From the NCBI GenBank assembly GCA_002862165.1, contig PKCL01000212.1, forward strand, positions 1 through 15,311: a DNA stretch of 15,311 bases, read 5' to 3'. A program made the position numbers and the translations under genes. This document shows positions 7,509 to 14,677 of the stretch, piece after piece (position 1 is the stretch's first letter; each line of letters begins with the position of its first letter). This DNA comes from Planctomycetaceae bacterium (GTDB lineage Bacteria; Planctomycetota; Planctomycetia; Pirellulales; UBA1268). The notes beneath the pieces were generated by a model. That model searched no databases, had not been told where the DNA came from, and saw only the letters and a program-made list of their open reading frames with translations.

Positions 7509-7529
7509 CACCTCCTGAAAACGGAGGTG
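7509..7529. promoter_or_regulatory. CACCTCC/GGAGGTG hairpin upstream of the PDZ gene
   Basis: CACCTCC (7509-7515) and GGAGGTG (7523-7529) are exact reverse complements around the 7-base loop TGAAAAC. The right arm is a perfect Shine-Dalgarno sequence and the left arm an anti-Shine-Dalgarno. No start codon lies at a usable distance after it: the next gene starts 55 bp downstream at 7585. It is followed by the near-palindrome ACTAGACTAGT (7536-7546). Role unknown; it would be in the leader if the promoter lies upstream. Confidence 0.45.
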
Positions 7530-7584
7530 AAGTTCACTAGACTAGTTTCCACTGTGTTCCCCGTGCTCCTTTGGGTAAGTCACT

Positions 7585-9192
7585 ATGCTGAAATGCTTTT
7601 CTGGTTGTTGCGATAGTGCCAAGTCAAATCACTGGTTTTTCACCTGTACTCTGACTGCTGTCTTGGCATTATTCATCCTTCACAGCATGTCTTCGCTTGC
7701 TGAAGATTCTCTTGGCAACCTTGAGGCGGAGGATATTTCGATTGGAGAACCACTCCAAATACCACTTCACTCAAACAAAGGTAAAAATTCTGATAATTAC
7801 AATGCTCAAGACCATGAGAATCAGACAACTCAGGCATCGAGTCAACTGAGCCCACCAGAAAAGGCTGCTACAACAGCCGAAAAAGAAATCACTAAAAGCC
7901 CGAAAGAATCGTCTGAAATAACGAATCATGATGGTGAAGAGCCTAATGGTGACCAGAAAGCTAAAGCAAAAAAAACCGAAAAGAAATCTCCGGAAATTAA
8001 AAAGGGGCCTCAGGGCTCTGGTTGGTTAGGGCTTATTGTTGATGACTCAATTATCACCGGAAGACTCGTCATCGTGAAAGTTTCTGACCCAAGCCCAGCA
8101 ATGCAGGTAGGCATTAAGGCTCAGGACGTGCTCTTGGCTATCGATGGCGAACCTGTTCAAACAGCCGATCAACTTGCGGCACTACTTGCAGCAATTCCAC
8201 CCAATAAGGAGGTACGTGCCCTGATTGGCCGAACTGAGGGTGTTAATGAAGTCACTATGACTGCTCGTACCCGGCCTCTCGAGAGTCGCACACCCGCTTC
8301 TGTACCGCTGCCTCAGCTTGCAGACAAAAGTGATTCTTCTGCCTCAGGAAACGCCTCTCGATTTACTCAATCACCGACCCAGACCCGTATTTTTGCAACG
8401 CCATCGAATCCTCGACCAGATGTTCGACCAGATCAACCAACCACCAAACCACCCCTACCGACTATTGCCTCAATAAAACCTTCTGATACGAATCCGCCAT
8501 CTCGGTTTTCTTCTTCGTTGAATTCGCAACCGTCGAACGCCTCACAAACAGTTCTCTCAGAAGCGCCAAAATTTGAGCAACCTCCTGTAATCAAACCATC
8601 TGGAACGGCTTCAATTGGAAAGTACCGGGGCAGAACTGCATTAGGAGTCCGGACCCTTCCGATTGATCCAGCCACACAAACAAGATATCGACTGCCAAAC
8701 CAAACAGGAGCCTATGTCTTCGGAGTTGTAGAAAGCCTTCCGGCATCCAATGCAGGCCTACCACCGGGAAGCGTCATTGTTGCGTTTGGAAATCAGCCCG
8801 TGCGAACACCTGATGAATTAAACCGTTTTGTAAAAAATACAGCACCAGGTACTCAGGTTTCACTCCAGTACATCCTACCGGGCGGCCAATCAAAACAGAC
8901 TCGTGTCGCATTACAGAGTATCGACCCAGCTCTCGAGCAGGCTCTCATCGGTGTACCTGCCAACAATCCACCCTTTCAAAACCCAACACCCCAGACAGTT
9001 CGACGGCAATTGACTGAATCCACACGTGCGAATCTCCTTCGAGAAAAAGATGGGAGCGTGACTGCAAACAGTATTCTGCTGGAAACAGAGTTACAGCTCA
9101 TGCATGAGGAAATTTTGCGATTGCGACAAAGGATCGAAGTGCTTGAGCAGAAACAGCCTCAGGGTCAAAACCCATACCGAAAACTTCTTTGA
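7585..9192 (+). CDS. Secreted protein with two PDZ domains and a C-terminal coiled coil, no protease domain
   Basis: 535 residues. The N-terminus has a positively charged segment followed by a hydrophobic core (about 18-33) and SSLAED, consistent with a long signal peptide cut near residue 39 or a membrane anchor. Residues 40-145 are polar, Lys/Glu/Ser-rich and look disordered. PDZ 1 spans about 143-232 (GWLGLIVDDS, then VSDPSPAMQVGIKAQDVLLA). A Pro/Ser-rich linker covers 233-345. PDZ 2 spans about 350-446 (TALGVRTLPI, then LPASNAGLPPGSVIVAFGNQ). Residues 495-525 (ETELQLMHEEILRLRQRIEV) form a coiled coil. There is no HtrA-type His-Asp-Ser triad or S41 domain, so it is probably a scaffold or adaptor outside the cytoplasm rather than a protease. 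It diverges from dnaA across 434 bp and ends 24 bp from the convergent acyltransferase gene. Partners cannot be named from the sequence. Confidence 0.85.
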   Translation: MLKCFSGCCDSAKSNHWFFTCTLTAVLALFILHSMSSLAEDSLGNLEAEDISIGEPLQIPLHSNKGKNSDNYNAQDHENQTTQASSQLSPPEKAATTAEKEITKSPKESSEITNHDGEEPNGDQKAKAKKTEKKSPEIKKGPQGSGWLGLIVDDSIITGRLVIVKVSDPSPAMQVGIKAQDVLLAIDGEPVQTADQLAALLAAIPPNKEVRALIGRTEGVNEVTMTARTRPLESRTPASVPLPQLADKSDSSASGNASRFTQSPTQTRIFATPSNPRPDVRPDQPTTKPPLPTIASIKPSDTNPPSRFSSSLNSQPSNASQTVLSEAPKFEQPPVIKPSGTASIGKYRGRTALGVRTLPIDPATQTRYRLPNQTGAYVFGVVESLPASNAGLPPGSVIVAFGNQPVRTPDELNRFVKNTAPGTQVSLQYILPGGQSKQTRVALQSIDPALEQALIGVPANNPPFQNPTPQTVRRQLTESTRANLLREKDGSVTANSILLETELQLMHEEILRLRQRIEVLEQKQPQGQNPYRKLL

Positions 9193-9216
9193 ATCTTACA
9201 CGGAACCGTCGAGAAA

Positions 9217-10119
9217 CTATCCCAACAGTTCAAGGGCCTCTGAATCCACGGGCGGGAAGATTTTTAATCGTGCAAACTCCTCGGCAAGAGAAATTCCTGG
9301 TGGGCCTTCCAATCGAGTCGACCACTTGGCGACTCGTGAAACCTCCGGCCTGACCGGACAATCGCCGATCCTACGGCCGCCGGCAAGAGCCCATCTCTCT
9401 GCATCATCACTCAAGAAATTTAATATCTGCTCTACGCCAACGCGATGTGCCTCCAGCCCCGCCCTATCAAGGTTTGAAGGGACATGAATCGGTCGACTAA
9501 CAACTGCACGACTACGGCTTCCAATTCGAGGCACCGCAAATTTATCCCATGTACCCAACCTCCATGGCTGATCGTACCCAAACCCCATTGCTACGATTGG
9601 TATTTTCAATGTACTCGCTAGAAACACACAGCCGACTGCAAGCCGACGACGCGGACCGCGAGGACCGTCCGGAGTAATTGTGAGACTTTCGGTTGCGGCT
9701 CTATCAGAAAGCTCACGTAGTGCGGTCGAACCGCCTCGAAAAGTACTTCCACGAACAACACCAAAGCCCATCATCCGTGCAACTCGATCAAGGACATTCG
9801 CATCCGCATGCCGAGATAGCAGCATCGCAATATTGCAATGCCCTCGCAGAAACAGCGGGAGCAGAATATTTTCATGCCAAAAGACATATATTTTTGAACC
9901 ACGAAAGTCTTGATGAACAGGGTCAACTAATTGATCACCATACTGCACTCGGCAACGGACCGTTCCCAGCCATTGAGGAATCACTGCTGCTGCCAGCAGA
10001 GAGCAGCTACCTATCGCCAAATGAGATTGTACTTTCATGGCAGATTTCATCGACCTTTTACCACTCGAACATTGACCCGCTGAAAGATTCTTGTGAAAAC
10101 ACGATGTAAAACCACACAT
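9217..10119 (-). CDS. DUF374 lysophospholipid acyltransferase-like protein
   Basis: Member of the DUF374 branch of the glycerolipid acyltransferase (LPLAT) superfamily, thought to acylate a lipid or lipid-A-like acceptor at the inner membrane. Numbering from the ATG at 10119: hydrophobic segment ~32-52, FWHE at 80-83, SRHADANVLDRV at 102-113 (the H/D acyltransferase motif region), GVVRGSTFRGG at 120-130, TPDGPRGPRR at 149-158 and WDKFAVP at 191-197. These are the standard DUF374 blocks in order. The last ~55 residues extend past the family core. The first 23 residues (Cys-rich, unlike relatives) may not be translated: ATG 10050 (Met24) has AAAAGG three bases before it and gives a more typical N-terminus. 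The longer form is listed because it starts 11 bp after the dapF stop, as in a tight operon. Confidence 0.85.
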   Translation of the reverse strand: MCGFTSCFHKNLSAGQCSSGKRSMKSAMKVQSHLAIGSCSLLAAAVIPQWLGTVRCRVQYGDQLVDPVHQDFRGSKIYVFWHENILLPLFLRGHCNIAMLLSRHADANVLDRVARMMGFGVVRGSTFRGGSTALRELSDRAATESLTITPDGPRGPRRRLAVGCVFLASTLKIPIVAMGFGYDQPWRLGTWDKFAVPRIGSRSRAVVSRPIHVPSNLDRAGLEAHRVGVEQILNFLSDDAERWALAGGRRIGDCPVRPEVSRVAKWSTRLEGPPGISLAEEFARLKIFPPVDSEALELLG

Positions 10120-10130
10120 TTAAACCGTGT

Positions 10131-11066
10131 CTAACCACCATGAGAACCAGATAACAACGAATCTAAGCCCTGCCAGACTCCCAGGAACACTTCTTCTGCG
10201 GGACCAGACATGAACACAGGACCATTCATGTCCCAAGACAGTTCCAACTCCCCTCCAGGCAACTCTGCCTGAATGACTTCGTTCGTACGACCCGTGAGCC
10301 TCCCTGCAACACATACCGCAGAGGCACCTGTACCGCATGCTTGAGTGGGGCCACTCCCACGTTCCCATGTCACCATCTTTATCCGATCGCGTGACTTGCA
10401 TTGAACAAAATGGACGTTTACTCGGTGAGGAAAAAAAGTATGGTTTTCGACAAGCGGTCCAATCATTTCCAATGGCACTTTTTCAGTATCACCACAATAA
10501 AAAATCACATGAGGATTTCCCATAGAAACACACGTCATGCGAGAATCCAATGAAGATGAGTCCCACCAGGCAGAGTGGTCACCAAGGACTGAAGAAGTAG
10601 CGTCTACGATGGGATCTGTCATCGAAGCAGAATTGACTGGTATGTCGTCTGGTTGTAGGAGCGGCTGTCCCATATCGACTCGAACCTGACTCACCTTCGA
10701 ACTTACTGGTGATACGGTCATCCCGAGAACGCCACGTCCCGTTTCAATCGTCAAGTCGCCAGCGGCTGCGTAGCCTCTCGAAACAACTATGTGACCCACG
10801 CACCGTACGCCATTTCCACACATCTCTGATTCACTACCATCCGCATTAAACATCCGCATTCTTGCTGTTGCTTTGTTTGACGGCTCGACCAGTATCAGGC
10901 CGTCTCCACCTATGCCGCGATGACGATCGGCAAGTAAGGGAGCAAGGACGGCCGGGTCAAATGACACCGACTCAGTAAATCGATCAATGTATATATAGTC
11001 ATTTCCTAATCCGTGCATTTTTATGAACGAAAGACCCTTATGATTTATTCTTTCACCCTGCGTCAC
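10131..11066 (-). CDS. dapF: Diaminopimelate epimerase
   Basis: Converts LL- to meso-diaminopimelate, the last step before lysine and the meso-DAP of peptidoglycan, in the cytoplasm. From GTG 11066 the protein has 311 residues. Landmarks are KMHGLGNDYIYID, RHRGIGGDGL, the first catalytic Cys in MCGNGVRC (C83), MGNPHVIFY, and the second catalytic Cys in ACGTGASA (C244). Both cysteines of the two-base mechanism are present, so it should be active. The open frame reaches 11156, but those extra residues (MMIGYWLKHKMILITCQVVS...) do not match the family. The in-frame ATG 11018 would remove the first beta strand (LSFIK). GTG 11066 with GAGG five bases upstream is therefore chosen. It is preceded by the AsmA-like gene (160 bp) and followed at 11 bp by the DUF374 acyltransferase. 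Meso-DAP synthesis fits the presence of peptidoglycan in planctomycetes. Confidence 0.93.
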   Translation of the reverse strand: MTQGERINHKGLSFIKMHGLGNDYIYIDRFTESVSFDPAVLAPLLADRHRGIGGDGLILVEPSNKATARMRMFNADGSESEMCGNGVRCVGHIVVSRGYAAAGDLTIETGRGVLGMTVSPVSSKVSQVRVDMGQPLLQPDDIPVNSASMTDPIVDATSSVLGDHSAWWDSSSLDSRMTCVSMGNPHVIFYCGDTEKVPLEMIGPLVENHTFFPHRVNVHFVQCKSRDRIKMVTWERGSGPTQACGTGASAVCVAGRLTGRTNEVIQAELPGGELELSWDMNGPVFMSGPAEEVFLGVWQGLDSLLSGSHGG

Positions 11067-11071
11067 CTTTG

Positions 11072-11075
11072 CCTC
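11072..11075 (-). promoter_or_regulatory. Ribosome binding site fixing the dapF GTG start
   Basis: On the minus strand, GAGG is followed by the 5-base spacer CAAAG and then the GTG at 11066. It is one of the few well-placed Shine-Dalgarno sites in the window. It decides between GTG 11066 and the upstream ATG at 11156. Confidence 0.55.
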
Positions 11076-11226
11076 ACTTCTTCTACGAATGCATTTTGAA
11101 ACAACCTGACACGTAATTAATATCATCTTATGCTTCAGCCAGTACCCAATCATCAAGGCTTCACAAGAATATCACGCTCTAACATACGTCCATATATAGG
11201 GTATACATTCACATTTATGGCCGTGG

Positions 11227-14200
11227 TTATAATCCGCCCTGAGTTTTTATCTCAGGCTGTAATGGTCGACTCGCCGTTCGACGAAATTTAGACTTTTCCA
11301 ATCGCTGTGATTGTAGCTTTTGTATGGCAGCGGCAAGTGTCGGAAATGCCTCTGTTGACAACTCGGGTGAATCAAGAGTGCCGTCAACGTGTAAAAGAAG
11401 GAATTGACCGCTGGCCCCACCGAGCATTCGCTTCATCGCCGGAAGTTGCTCTTCTGCATCTCCCATTATTGATCGAAATGTCATCTGAACATCACCATCA
11501 AAGCCGACCTCCCCGTTTCCAACGAGACTAATTGCATCACCTGCTAACTCGATTTCATCAAGATAAGCGTGGGGGCCGGCAATACGAAACTGAGTAAAGT
11601 TTGAGCCAAAAGCACTTCGATCAGGTGCTTTTACTCGTAGCATTTTTAGCATGGCAACAACGAGAGGGAGTTCGTAGACATCTGCATCACGTAGCCGCAA
11701 CTGACCATGGCCACGTAACGAATGAGTCCCAGCCCGAGTGCCGCTTATCTCAACTGACCCGAAGACGCGTCCTTTAAATCGATGAGGTGTTCCTCGAGTA
11801 TCACAAGCAATTCGCTCAAGGTCTGCATTTACAAGAGATGCTGCGACCGTAAACCCCCCAAGCCCTGACGAAGACGACATACCATCTACCTCTAATTTTC
11901 CACCAGCGACCTTGGCAGAAAGTCGCCGCGGGGTCATGCCATCTGATACTGTCATTGCGCCGAACCGCACTCCGGACTGATCCATGAGTATAGGTCCTCT
12001 TATCTGAGTCAACTGAACTCCTTGCCAAATTGCACTATCAAGATCTACTTCCCCATTTGCAGACCATCTTTGTCCATCTGTACTCCCACGAAGATTCAGA
12101 CCACCGTGCACATTATTGAGTGCCACCCCGACACCAAAACATCCTTGCTCCACATCAAGATGGCAATTCCAAGAAGCCGCACACCGACGCTTTCGAGGTT
12201 CTTCCTGTTCGACATTCGTCGAATAAATATCGAGGCTACCATCGATCGATAGGAGTCCATTGGGGCCTATTGTAGACAATGCTTTCTGCAAGCCATCCGG
12301 CAAAGCACGCAACAACTCATGGTCGGCTCTAAACCGATCTGCCGACAAATGAGAAAGTGAAACATGCCAGCTTCCATCAGGGAGAAACCGGCAGTTGCCT
12401 TCTGTAGAGACCGTTGTTCTCGCATGAACACCCCGCCAGCCAACTAACTGAAGCAGACCATTGTTCCAAGTAAGTTTTCCTTGCAGCTGCTCCAAACGAT
12501 ACGGAAACCAGGCTGGTTCAATTGATACCGTGCTCGAATGGGGAGTTGCATCCAGAATAACCTCTGTCTTATGCTGTCCAACGACATGTTTTACAGTTGC
12601 AACAAAGTCTGCCTTACCTCGTGGCGCGAGGTCATCCCAGAATCCTCGGATGCCGACAGGAAGAGCGTCTCGCAATTCTTGATCTAGAACGACTTCGCTC
12701 CCAGCTAATTCAAGGGTGAGCACGCCTCGATCTCCAGAACGCCGATCAAGGTGACCGGAACATCGGACAATGCCGGTATCATTTCGACCTGTTATTCCAG
12801 TGAGAGTCCAATTGTCTCCACTCATGACGACTGCCCCCTGCACGCCGGTTAACGGGTAAGGAAATCTAACATCTTTAAGGGTGCAATCGAGAAGCCTGAT
12901 GTCGAGTGAATTAAAGTGGCCCTTGGCAAAGTCAGGTGAACGATCCTGGCGAAAAATAAAATTGAACGTTCCGCTTGCATGGAGGCGTTCGAGTATTTCT
13001 GCTCCTCGAGACGGCATTGCAGTCAATAAGCGTTCGTCGATCGGCATTTCTCGACCGCGAACTTCAACATGCCCAATCGAACCAGCATCGGTTAGTTGCA
13101 TTTGTCCATTCACCTGAACAGGATTTCCACCAGCCTGTCCTGTCAAATGCATTGTGAGTTGCTTATTATTCAATATCACAGTACCGACGGTCCTATCAAG
13201 ACGGTAGGGAAAACGATAATGAGTCAATGAAACGTTACGACAACGTAGCGATACTTTTGGTATCGTATTACCTTTTTTTCGCTTCACTTCAGCACGAAAA
13301 TCCACCTCTCCTTCAGGCAATAGTTTTTGCCAATGGCTTTGTAAATCAGGTGGTAGAAATGGTTGCCATTGCCTGCCCACTATGAGTTGTTCTGCTTCGA
13401 TTAGACACTCATAATCAGACTGCTCTGACCATCCTTCGACTCGTATAGAGCCTTGGAGCTGCGACCCACCTGACCGAGCAACCACGGACTTGACTTCAAA
13501 TCCTGTTTGATTCGCCGTAAAACTTGCGGAAATATCAGCCAATGGAAATGGCAACTGCTTATGCTCAAAACGCCCACCACGCACATTGCCATCAACCTCA
13601 AATATTGCATTCGCAAGATTGTCCATCGATCCACTGGCAGACAATGAGAATGAAAGTTGCATACTCAGACTATCGACGGATTCTCTCCACCACCTGTCTT
13701 TCACGAGTCGCTCAGGAAGCAGAGCAACTAGTTGTGGCTGATAATCAAGTTCTCGAAGCGATGCCTCTAACTCAAACTGTTTAGTGGAGAGAGAAACAGC
13801 CCCGGTAACTGTTAGTTGCTCGACCGTCTGACCACTAAGAGCAAGGCGTATTGTTGACCATGTCGTTCCCTGGTTATCAACGGCTGGTCCTAACTCCAGT
13901 CGGCCTTGCTGAAATGTTTCTTGAAAAGAGGTCTCTGCATCTTCATATAGTATTGTGGCTGCTTCAACAGAAATGGGAATCGCGATATTTGACGCTGAAT
14001 CCCCAATTAGTTTTTCGACGTTCCAACTACCGTCTTTAAAATGGACGGCATGGACTGTTGGTCGAACGACTCGAACAGAATCAATTTTCGGCTGTCCTAG
14101 TGCAAGAGTAGCCAAGGTGGCATCACATGCGAGATGAACTTCATCGACTCGTAGAATTTGTTGCCAATTTTCAGGCATGTTTTTATCGATAAGTGACAAT

Positions 14201-14415
14201 CCACGTATTACTATTTCTTTGCCGGGATCAATATGTGCTTGCTGCACATCGACCTCTAGATGCGGAAAACGCTCAGCTAGAACGTCCTCAACATGCGCAC
14301 AGATCTCTTCATTAATGCGGCTCGTTCCAACAGCTATCGCTGCTACAACTCCAGCAAATGTAATTGGGATAGCCCAGCGGACGAGCGACCACAGCAGGCC
14401 TGAAAGACTGTTCAC
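11227..14415 (-). CDS. Large AsmA-like membrane-anchored protein
   Basis: 1062 residues from GTG 14415. A single hydrophobic segment near the N-terminus (LLWSLVRWAIPITFAGVVAA, about 7-30) should anchor it in the inner membrane. The rest is a long series of short alternating beta-strand-like stretches in the periplasm, recurring as 'f.G.v.l....v....fpyrl....G.v......l...g..g'. FPYRL or close variants (FPYPL, FPLAD) recur at intervals of roughly 100-150 residues, which suggests internal repeats of the AsmA/TamB/YhdP beta-groove type. The C-terminal ~170 residues (LRDADVYELPLVVAMLKMLR, then FGSNFTQFRIAGPHAYLDEI) match the AsmA-like C-terminal region. AsmA-family proteins are implicated in lipid transport or outer-membrane homeostasis. 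The start follows AGGG at 14422-14425 by six bases; a TTG two codons upstream is the alternative. It lies upstream of dapF in the same direction. Confidence 0.85.
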   Translation of the reverse strand: MNSLSGLLWSLVRWAIPITFAGVVAAIAVGTSRINEEICAHVEDVLAERFPHLEVDVQQAHIDPGKEIVIRGLSLIDKNMPENWQQILRVDEVHLACDATLATLALGQPKIDSVRVVRPTVHAVHFKDGSWNVEKLIGDSASNIAIPISVEAATILYEDAETSFQETFQQGRLELGPAVDNQGTTWSTIRLALSGQTVEQLTVTGAVSLSTKQFELEASLRELDYQPQLVALLPERLVKDRWWRESVDSLSMQLSFSLSASGSMDNLANAIFEVDGNVRGGRFEHKQLPFPLADISASFTANQTGFEVKSVVARSGGSQLQGSIRVEGWSEQSDYECLIEAEQLIVGRQWQPFLPPDLQSHWQKLLPEGEVDFRAEVKRKKGNTIPKVSLRCRNVSLTHYRFPYRLDRTVGTVILNNKQLTMHLTGQAGGNPVQVNGQMQLTDAGSIGHVEVRGREMPIDERLLTAMPSRGAEILERLHASGTFNFIFRQDRSPDFAKGHFNSLDIRLLDCTLKDVRFPYPLTGVQGAVVMSGDNWTLTGITGRNDTGIVRCSGHLDRRSGDRGVLTLELAGSEVVLDQELRDALPVGIRGFWDDLAPRGKADFVATVKHVVGQHKTEVILDATPHSSTVSIEPAWFPYRLEQLQGKLTWNNGLLQLVGWRGVHARTTVSTEGNCRFLPDGSWHVSLSHLSADRFRADHELLRALPDGLQKALSTIGPNGLLSIDGSLDIYSTNVEQEEPRKRRCAASWNCHLDVEQGCFGVGVALNNVHGGLNLRGSTDGQRWSANGEVDLDSAIWQGVQLTQIRGPILMDQSGVRFGAMTVSDGMTPRRLSAKVAGGKLEVDGMSSSSGLGGFTVAASLVNADLERIACDTRGTPHRFKGRVFGSVEISGTRAGTHSLRGHGQLRLRDADVYELPLVVAMLKMLRVKAPDRSAFGSNFTQFRIAGPHAYLDEIELAGDAISLVGNGEVGFDGDVQMTFRSIMGDAEEQLPAMKRMLGGASGQFLLLHVDGTLDSPELSTEAFPTLAAAIQKLQSQRLEKSKFRRTASRPLQPEIKTQGGL

Positions 14416-14421
14416 ACGCAA

Positions 14422-14425
14422 CCCT
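14422..14425 (-). promoter_or_regulatory. Ribosome binding site fixing the GTG start of the AsmA-like gene
   Basis: On the minus strand, AGGG is followed by the 6-base spacer TTGCGT and then GTG at 14415. The upstream TTG at 14421 would abut the AGGG and is a poorer start. Confidence 0.45.
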
Positions 14426-14584
14426 AAAATTAAAAGTCTGCCAATGGCAAGATACGGACAGGAGACGATAGAAATGACCCCTGCTAGCGGTCAAGGCCCC
14501 AATGTGGTCAAAGAACACCCCACCCTTCGCAGACCATAACTACCAACTAACCCCCGCATTCCACGGAGTCGTAGCAGCACCAAC

Positions 14585-14640
14585 AAAAAGATCGCAAAAG
14601 TAGATCCAAAACAGCTTTTTCACAGTTGAAGGATCTTTTT
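14585..14640 (-). terminator. Inverted repeat between tilS and the AsmA-like gene, possible terminator
   Basis: AAAAAGATC (14585-14593) and GATCTTTTT (14632-14640) are exact reverse complements 38 bp apart. Inside them GATCC (14603-14607) and GGATC (14631-14635) can pair alternatively. On the minus strand the outer 3' arm ends in a T5 run, as an intrinsic terminator after tilS would. The loop is long and the stem weak, so the call is tentative. The rest of 14416-14677 (262 bp) shows no gene; the AsmA-like gene's promoter probably lies here but was not recognised. Confidence 0.3.
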
Positions 14641-14677
14641 AATTGCAAAATCAACCAAAAAACATGGAAAAGGCCTG

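Larger units (their letters stand above)
7151..7584. other. 434-bp divergent intergenic region rich in repeats (dnaA / PDZ promoters; candidate origin)
   Basis: No convincing gene lies here. Contents are as follows. Words close to the DnaA box TTWTNCACA occur at 7356-7364 (GGTTCCACA), 7379-7387 (reverse of TTTTCCACC), 7390-7398 (TGTGGATTC) and 7545-7553 (GTTTCCACT). TTCATGA occurs three times, ACTGTCTA twice (7346-7353, 7431-7438) and GAATTT three times at 10-11 bp steps. Hairpins lie at 7358-7385 and 7509-7529. A G/C-rich 5-bp stem (CCGGG/CCCGG, 7171-7186) lies in the dnaA leader. The promoters of both flanking genes must lie here, but no strong sigma70 pair was recognised. TATAAAAG at 7292-7299 is a possible -10 without a good -35. 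Origin function is only a hypothesis. Confidence 0.5.

Noticed and set aside
9104..9487. Plus-strand open frame overlapping the ends of the PDZ and acyltransferase genes
   Set aside because: It runs in shifted or antisense frames of two well-supported genes and has no recognisable content.
10120..10401. Open frame on the minus strand inside dapF
   Set aside because: It is an alternative frame of dapF, whose catalytic motifs establish the true frame.
11067..11156. N-terminal extension of dapF to the ATG at 11156
   Set aside because: The extra residues do not match the family, and GTG 11066 has a well-placed GAGG.
14312..14518. Open frame on the minus strand spanning the AsmA-like gene start
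   Set aside because: Overlaps the coding start in another frame, has no recognisable domain and no signal peptide; composition looks like chance.
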